Source: Magicicada septendecula (lineage: Eukaryota > Arthropoda > Insecta > Hemiptera > Cicadidae). Taken from it: 64,000 nt of DNA. Every line of letters starts with the position of its first letter. Positions within the stretch are counted from its first letter, which is position 1. The position numbers were made by a program, and so were the translations under genes. The notes under the pieces are model-generated. The model ran no database searches, had not been told where the DNA came from, and saw only the letters and a program-made list of their open reading frames with translations. Below are positions 59,304 to 64,000 of the stretch, piece after piece. The stretch lies in the NCBI GenBank assembly GCA_034769895.1, contig CM068373.1, forward strand, positions 195,096,634 through 195,160,633, read 5' to 3'.

Positions 59304-60585
59304 TTCTATGGCAAACGATAACTGCCGCAAATTCAAACAGAATCAAATAATTTTTTGCATACAGCCCTGAATTGTAGAGTTCTCAAGACCTATTGTTTTT
59401 GGTGAAGATCGGTTAAGGGAAAGGGGTAGTTTACCTGTAACGTTTTATGTTTTAACAAGGGTATTTCCTATGGCAAACGATAACAGCCGCAAATTCAAAC
59501 AGAATCAAAAGATTATTTGCATACAGCCCTAAATTGTGGAGTTCTCAAGACCTATTGTTTTCGGTGAAGATCGGTTGAGGGAAAGGGGTAGTTTACCTGC
59601 AACGTTTTATATTTTAACAAGGGTATTTACTATGGCAAACGATAACAGCCGCAAATTCAAACAGAATCAAATAATGTTTTGCATACAGCCCTGAATTGTA
59701 GAGGACTGAAGGTCTATTGATTTTGGTGAAGATCGGTTTAGAGACAGGGGTAGTTTACCTGCAACGTTTTATGTTTTAACAAGGGTAATCTTTTCTATGA
59801 GGAACTATAACTGCCGTAAATTCAAAGAAAATCAAATAATTTTTTGCAAACGTTCCAAAATTGTACACAACTCAAGGCCTGTTGATTTTGGTGAAGATCG
59901 GTAAAGGGAAAGGGGTAGTTTACCTGAAACATGTTATGTTGTAACAAGAGAAATGTTTCCATGATGAACAATAATTGCCGCAAATTGAAACAGAATCAAA
60001 TATTTTTTTGCATGCATCCCTGCACTGTAGAGGACTGAAAGTCTGTTGATTTTGGTGAAGAGCGGTTTAGAGAAAGGGGTAGTTTACCTGCAATGTTTTA
60101 TGTTTTAACAAGAGTAAAGTACTTAATTTTTATAAATAAAGTATCTTGATAAGAAGCTCATAATAATCCACTGTAGAAACGTAGATGAAATATCTATAAA
60201 TGAAGAGGTTTGGTGAACGGGTTGGGGGTAATTTTCTCTAAATGAAAATTATAGTTGAAGGGGGGGAGGAGAATTTTTTATGTGTAGTACGTTATCGGCA
60301 ACAAAGAAGTAGTTCTTTGTTAAAATTTCTTCCTGGGTGTTTAGCCGTAGTCCAATGTTTTATGCAAAACCAAACTTTTCGGCAGTGCCATCGACTTCCA
60401 TCTCAGTGAAAATCGAGTGCGAAAATGTGAGGTGGTATACGTTAGTGACCACAGTACTGTGGTTAAGGCTGAAGCAGTAAGTAGAAAGAAGTAGTTTATA
60501 TGAAATATTTCATTTCAAAAGTGATTTTAAATATAAATCTTAGAACATGGAAGTCATGTATGGTTCTCCATACCGATATTTTACT

Positions 60586-60703
60586 TCCATGTTCCTTAAG
60601 GAAATGGACGCATGGTGATGGCAAGAAAAATCGTGTTCGAGATTATTGCAGATTCTGATTGTACTACACTCAAAACATGAAAAAAGTCGTTTTTCGAAAA
60701 GTG

Positions 60704-60736
<33 letters not shown>

Positions 60737-62694
60737 TGTCTGTGTGTCTGTAGATTTTTTCCTATGGCAAACGATAACAGCCGCAAATTCAAACAGAATG
60801 AAATAATTTTTTGCATACAGTCCTGATTTGTAGAGTACTCACGACCTATTGTTTTTGGTGAAGATCGGTTGAGGGAAAGGGGTAGTTTACCTGCAACGTT
60901 TTATGTTTTAACAAGGGTATTTTATATGGCAAACGATAACAGCCGCAAATTCAAACAGAATCAACTAGTCTTTTACATACAGCCCTGAATTATAGAGTTC
61001 TCAAGACCTATTGGCTTTGGTGAAAATCTGTTAAGGGAATGTGGTAGTTTACCAGCAACATTTTATTTTTTAACAAGGGTATTTTCTATGGCAAACGATA
61101 AAATCCGCAAATTCAAACAGAATCAACTAGTCTTTTGCATATAGCCCTGAATTATAGAGTTCTCAAGACCTATTGGTTTTGGTGAAGATCGGTTAATGGA
61201 AAGGGGTAGTTTACCTGCAACATTTTATATTTTAAGAAGGGTATTTTCTCTGGCAAACGATAAGAGCTGCAAATTCAAACAGAATCAAACAATTTTTTGC
61301 ATACAGCTCTGATTTGTAGAGTACTCAAGATCTGTTGTTTTGGTGAAGATCGGTTAATGGAAAGGGGTAGGTTACCTGAAACGTTTTATGTTTTAAAAGG
61401 GTATTTTTTGTGGCAAACGATAAGAGTCGCAAATTCAAACAAAATCAAATACTTTTTTGCATACAGCTCTGATTTGTAGAGTACTCAAGATCAGTTGTTT
61501 TTGGTGAAGATCGGTTAACGGGAAGGGGTAGTTTACTGGCAACGTTTTTCTTATCAAGGGTAATTTTTACTTTTTTCTATGGCAAACGATAGCCGCAAAT
61601 TCAAACAAAATGAAACAATTTTTTGCATACAGCATTGATTTGTAGAGTACACAAGACCTATTGTTTTTGGTGAAGATCAGTTAAGTGAAAGGGGTAGTTT
61701 ACCGGCAATATTTGTTTTTATCAAGGGTAATTTTTTCCTATGGCAAACGATAACAGCCGCAAATTCAAACAGAATCAACTAGTCTTTTTCATACCTTTTT
61801 TAATTATACCGATCTCAAGGTCTGTTGTTTTTGGTGAAGATCGGTTAAGGGAAAGGGGTAGTTTACCAGCAACGTTTTTATATCAAGGGTAATATTTTTT
61901 CTGTGGCAAACGATAACTGCCCCAAATTCAAACAGAATCAAATAATTTTTTGCATACAGCCCTGAATTGTAGAGAGCTCAAGGCCTGTTGATTTTGGTGA
62001 AGATCGGTAAAGGGAAAGCGGTAGTTTTACCTGAAACATGTTATGTTGTAACAAGTGAAATGTTTCCATGACGAACGATAACTGCCGCAAATTGGAACAG
62101 AATCAAATATTTTTTTGCTTGCATCCCTGCATTGCAGAGGACTGAAGGTCTATTGATTTTGGTGAAGGTCAGTTTAGAGAAACGGGTAGTTTACCTGCAA
62201 CGTTTTATGTTTTAACAAGAGTAAAGTACTTAATTTTTATAAATAAAGTATCTTGATAAGAAGCTCATAATAATCCACTGTAGAAACGTAGATGAAATAT
62301 CTATAAATGAAGAGGTTTGGTGAACGGGTTGGGGGTAATTTTCTCTAAATGAAAATTATAGTTGAAGGGGGGGAGGAGAATTTTGTATGTGTACTACGTT
62401 ATCGGCAACAAAGAAGTAGTTCTTTGTTAAAATTCCTTCCCGGGCTGTTTAGCCGTAGTCCAATGTTTTCTGCAAAACCAGACTTTTTGGTAGTGCCATC
62501 AACTTCCATCTCAGTGAAAATCGAGTGCGAAAACATGAGGCGGTATACGTTAGTGACCACAGTACTGTGGTTTAAGGCTGAAGCAATAAATAGAAAGATG
62601 TAGTTTCTATGGAAATATTTCATTTCGAATATGATTTTAAATATAAATCTTAAAACATGGAAGTCTTGTATGGTTCTCCATACCGATTTTTTAC
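60586..62694 (+). repeat. Best-defined full HINE-like unit
   Basis: 2.1 kb from ACTTCCATGTTCC to the terminal hairpin and CCGAT, with a (GT)n(GTCT)n tract at 60705-60752, nine monomers, then a unique tail. The tail includes a fold-back-related piece (GCTGTTTAGCCGTAGTCC, 62442) and CAGTACTGTGGTTTAAGGCT. Direct neighbours on both sides are other units in the same orientation. Confidence 0.7.
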
Positions 62695-63770
62695 TTCCAT
62701 GTTCCTTAAGGAAATGGACGTATGGTGATGGCAAGAAAAATCGTGTTTTAATTGTACTACACTGAAAACATGAAAAAAGTCGTTTTTCAAAAAGTGTCTG
62801 TGTGTCTGTAGATTTTTTGTCTATGGCAAACGATAACAGCTGCAAATTCAAACAAAATCATAATTTTTTGCATACAGCCCTGATTTGTAGAGTACTCACG
62901 ACCTATTGTTTTTGGTGACTGTCGGTTGAGGGAAAGGGGTAGTTTACCTGCAACGGTTTTTTTTAAATCAAGGGTAATTGTTTTCTATGGCAAACGATAA
63001 CAGCCACAAATTCAAACAGAATCAACTACTCTTTTGCATACAATCCTGAATTGTAGAATTCTCAAGACCTATTGTTTTTGGTGATGATCGGTTAAGGGAA
63101 AGGGGTAGTTTACCTGCAACGTTTTATGTTTTAACAAGGGTATTTTATATGGAAAACGATAAGAGTCGCAAATTGAGACATAATCAAATAAGTTTTTGCA
63201 CACGTCCCTAATTTGTAGCGAACTCAAGGCCTGTTGACTTTGGTGAAGATCGGTTAAGGGAAAGGGGTAGTTTACCTGCAACATTTTTTGTTGTAACAAG
63301 AGTAAAGTACTTAATTTTGATAAATAATGTATCCTGATAAGAAGATCTTAATAATCTACTGTAGAAACGTATATGAAATATCTATAAATGAAGGGGCTAG
63401 TCGAACGGGGTGGGGGTAATTTTCTATAAATGAAAATTATAGTTGAAGGGGGAGGGGATAATTTTTATATGTGTACTAAGTTATCGGCAACAAAGTAGTA
63501 GTTTGTTGTTAAAATTCCTTCCTGGCCTGTTTGGCCGTAGTCCAATGTTTTCTGCAAAACCAGACGTTTCAGCAGTGGCGTCGACTGCCATCATCAGTGA
63601 AAATCGAGTGCGATAACGTGAGGTGGTATACGTTAGTGACTGTGGTTAAGGCTGAAGCAATAAGTGGAAAGAAGTAGTTTCTATGGAAACATTTCATTTC
63701 GAAAATGATTTGAAATATAAATCTTAGAACATGGAAGTCATGTATGGTTCTCCATACCGATATTTTATTT

Positions 63771-64000
63771 AAGGATGATCAAATATTATGCAAAGATTAA
63801 AATGTATATGTATAAATAAGGTATGTAAAAACTTCACAAAATATATTCACTTGTTCTAATGAAAAAGTAAATAAAATGAACATCTTATAAGTGTGTACAA
63901 GTATACGAACATCTTTTTCTACAAGTGTATATTTTTTCATTTACGACAGTATTTTTTAAGATACTGTTATGACGGTCTACTGCTCGTCATAGGTACAGTG
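63771..64000. other. Unassigned sequence right of the array
   Basis: Leaves the repeat after CCGATATTTT (63764-63770). AT-rich, no feature seen. Confidence 0.4.

Larger units (their letters stand above)
53370..63770. repeat. Inverted/tandem array of HINE-like satellite units
   Basis: About 43 copies of a roughly 160-bp monomer (core words TATGGCAAACGATAACAGCC, GGTGAAGATCGGTTAAGGG, GGGGTAGTTTACCTGCAACG): ten in minus orientation (53.6-55.7 kb) and 33 in plus orientation (56.0-63.3 kb). Monomer groups (5, 5, 4, 8, 4, 5, 9, 3) are separated by unit ends. The left end is ACTTCCAT(G/A)TTCCTTAAGGAA, a unique stretch and a (GTCT/GTGTCT)n tract. The right end is AACATGGAAGTCATG, hairpin GTATGG-TTCT-CCATAC, CGAT. 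Units abut end to start, for example at 60578-60586 and 62686-62694. Open frames here are repeat artefacts. Confidence 0.85.

Noticed and set aside
53618-63299. Open frames of 60-113 codons in the satellite array
   Set aside because: They repeat with the monomers in both orientations, end at monomer variations and have no domain.
53370-63770. CRISPR-like regular repeats
   Set aside because: The monomers are about 160 bp, contiguous, without unique spacers, and the window is eukaryotic.

Overview
The window looks like nuclear DNA of a repeat-rich arthropod, most likely an insect. It has no operon-like gene packing. It holds only two recognisable host genes, both in a short stretch near 41-42.6 kb: a single-exon 2-aminoethanethiol dioxygenase (ADO) on the minus strand, and, divergently, the first coding exon of cytosolic aspartate aminotransferase (GOT1) on the plus strand. 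The GOT1 exon ends in a good splice donor. I could not find its second exon, so the 21 kb to the right are probably GOT1 intron 1 or sequence beyond the gene. The insect call rests on the N-terminal style of GOT1, the ADO protein and the transposon mix; it is an inference.

Most of the rest is mobile DNA. (1) 6888-15997: a complete Ty3/gypsy LTR retrotransposon with a 4-bp AGAC target duplication, nearly identical LTRs, Gag, a -1 frameshift signal of the G TTA AAC type at the end of Gag, and a broken Pol (PR-RT-RH-IN). Its nucleocapsid-like segment has no CCHC knuckle; it has a FUS/TAF15-like RanBP2-type zinc finger followed by an RG/RGG-rich tail. (2) 20488-31252: a decayed Helitron (Rep and helicase remnants, hairpin plus CTAG 3' end), split by (3) 23040-29724: a second gypsy-type element with 1.75-kb LTRs and a deleted interior (gag-like ORF and integrase only). 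(4) Four Penelope-like (PLE) insertions: 18462-19188, about 30068-30220, 43286-43477 and 50533-52715. The last keeps an open RT plus GIY-YIG frame. (5) Relics of a non-coding LTR family near 32.4-37.6 kb (+) and 46.4-50.5 kb (-), sharing a covarying 9-bp hairpin directly beside a TGGCGCC primer site. (6) A piggyBac-type MITE (38231-38832) with TTAA ends, and a 250-bp fold-back element (44441-44694).

(7) From 53.4 to 63.8 kb lies a large inverted and tandem array of about 43 monomers of roughly 160 bp. They are organised inside repeated units that have a (GTCT)n-type microsatellite, shared subterminal ACTTCCATGTTC motifs and a terminal hairpin. A solo copy with one monomer lies at 4836-6305, and a related 'empty' locus lies at 17941-18040. 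The architecture matches Helentron-derived HINE/DINE-1 or bivalve 'pearl' elements that grow into satellite DNA; the class assignment is an inference.

Stretches at 1-4.8, 15.998-17.94, 19.2-20.5, 31.5-32.4, 37.6-38.2, 38.84-40.98 and 44.7-46.1 kb are AT-rich and I see no supportable gene in them. The exceptions are a frameshifted coding-like fragment at 2479-2702 (-) and a TATA-containing block at 561-935.
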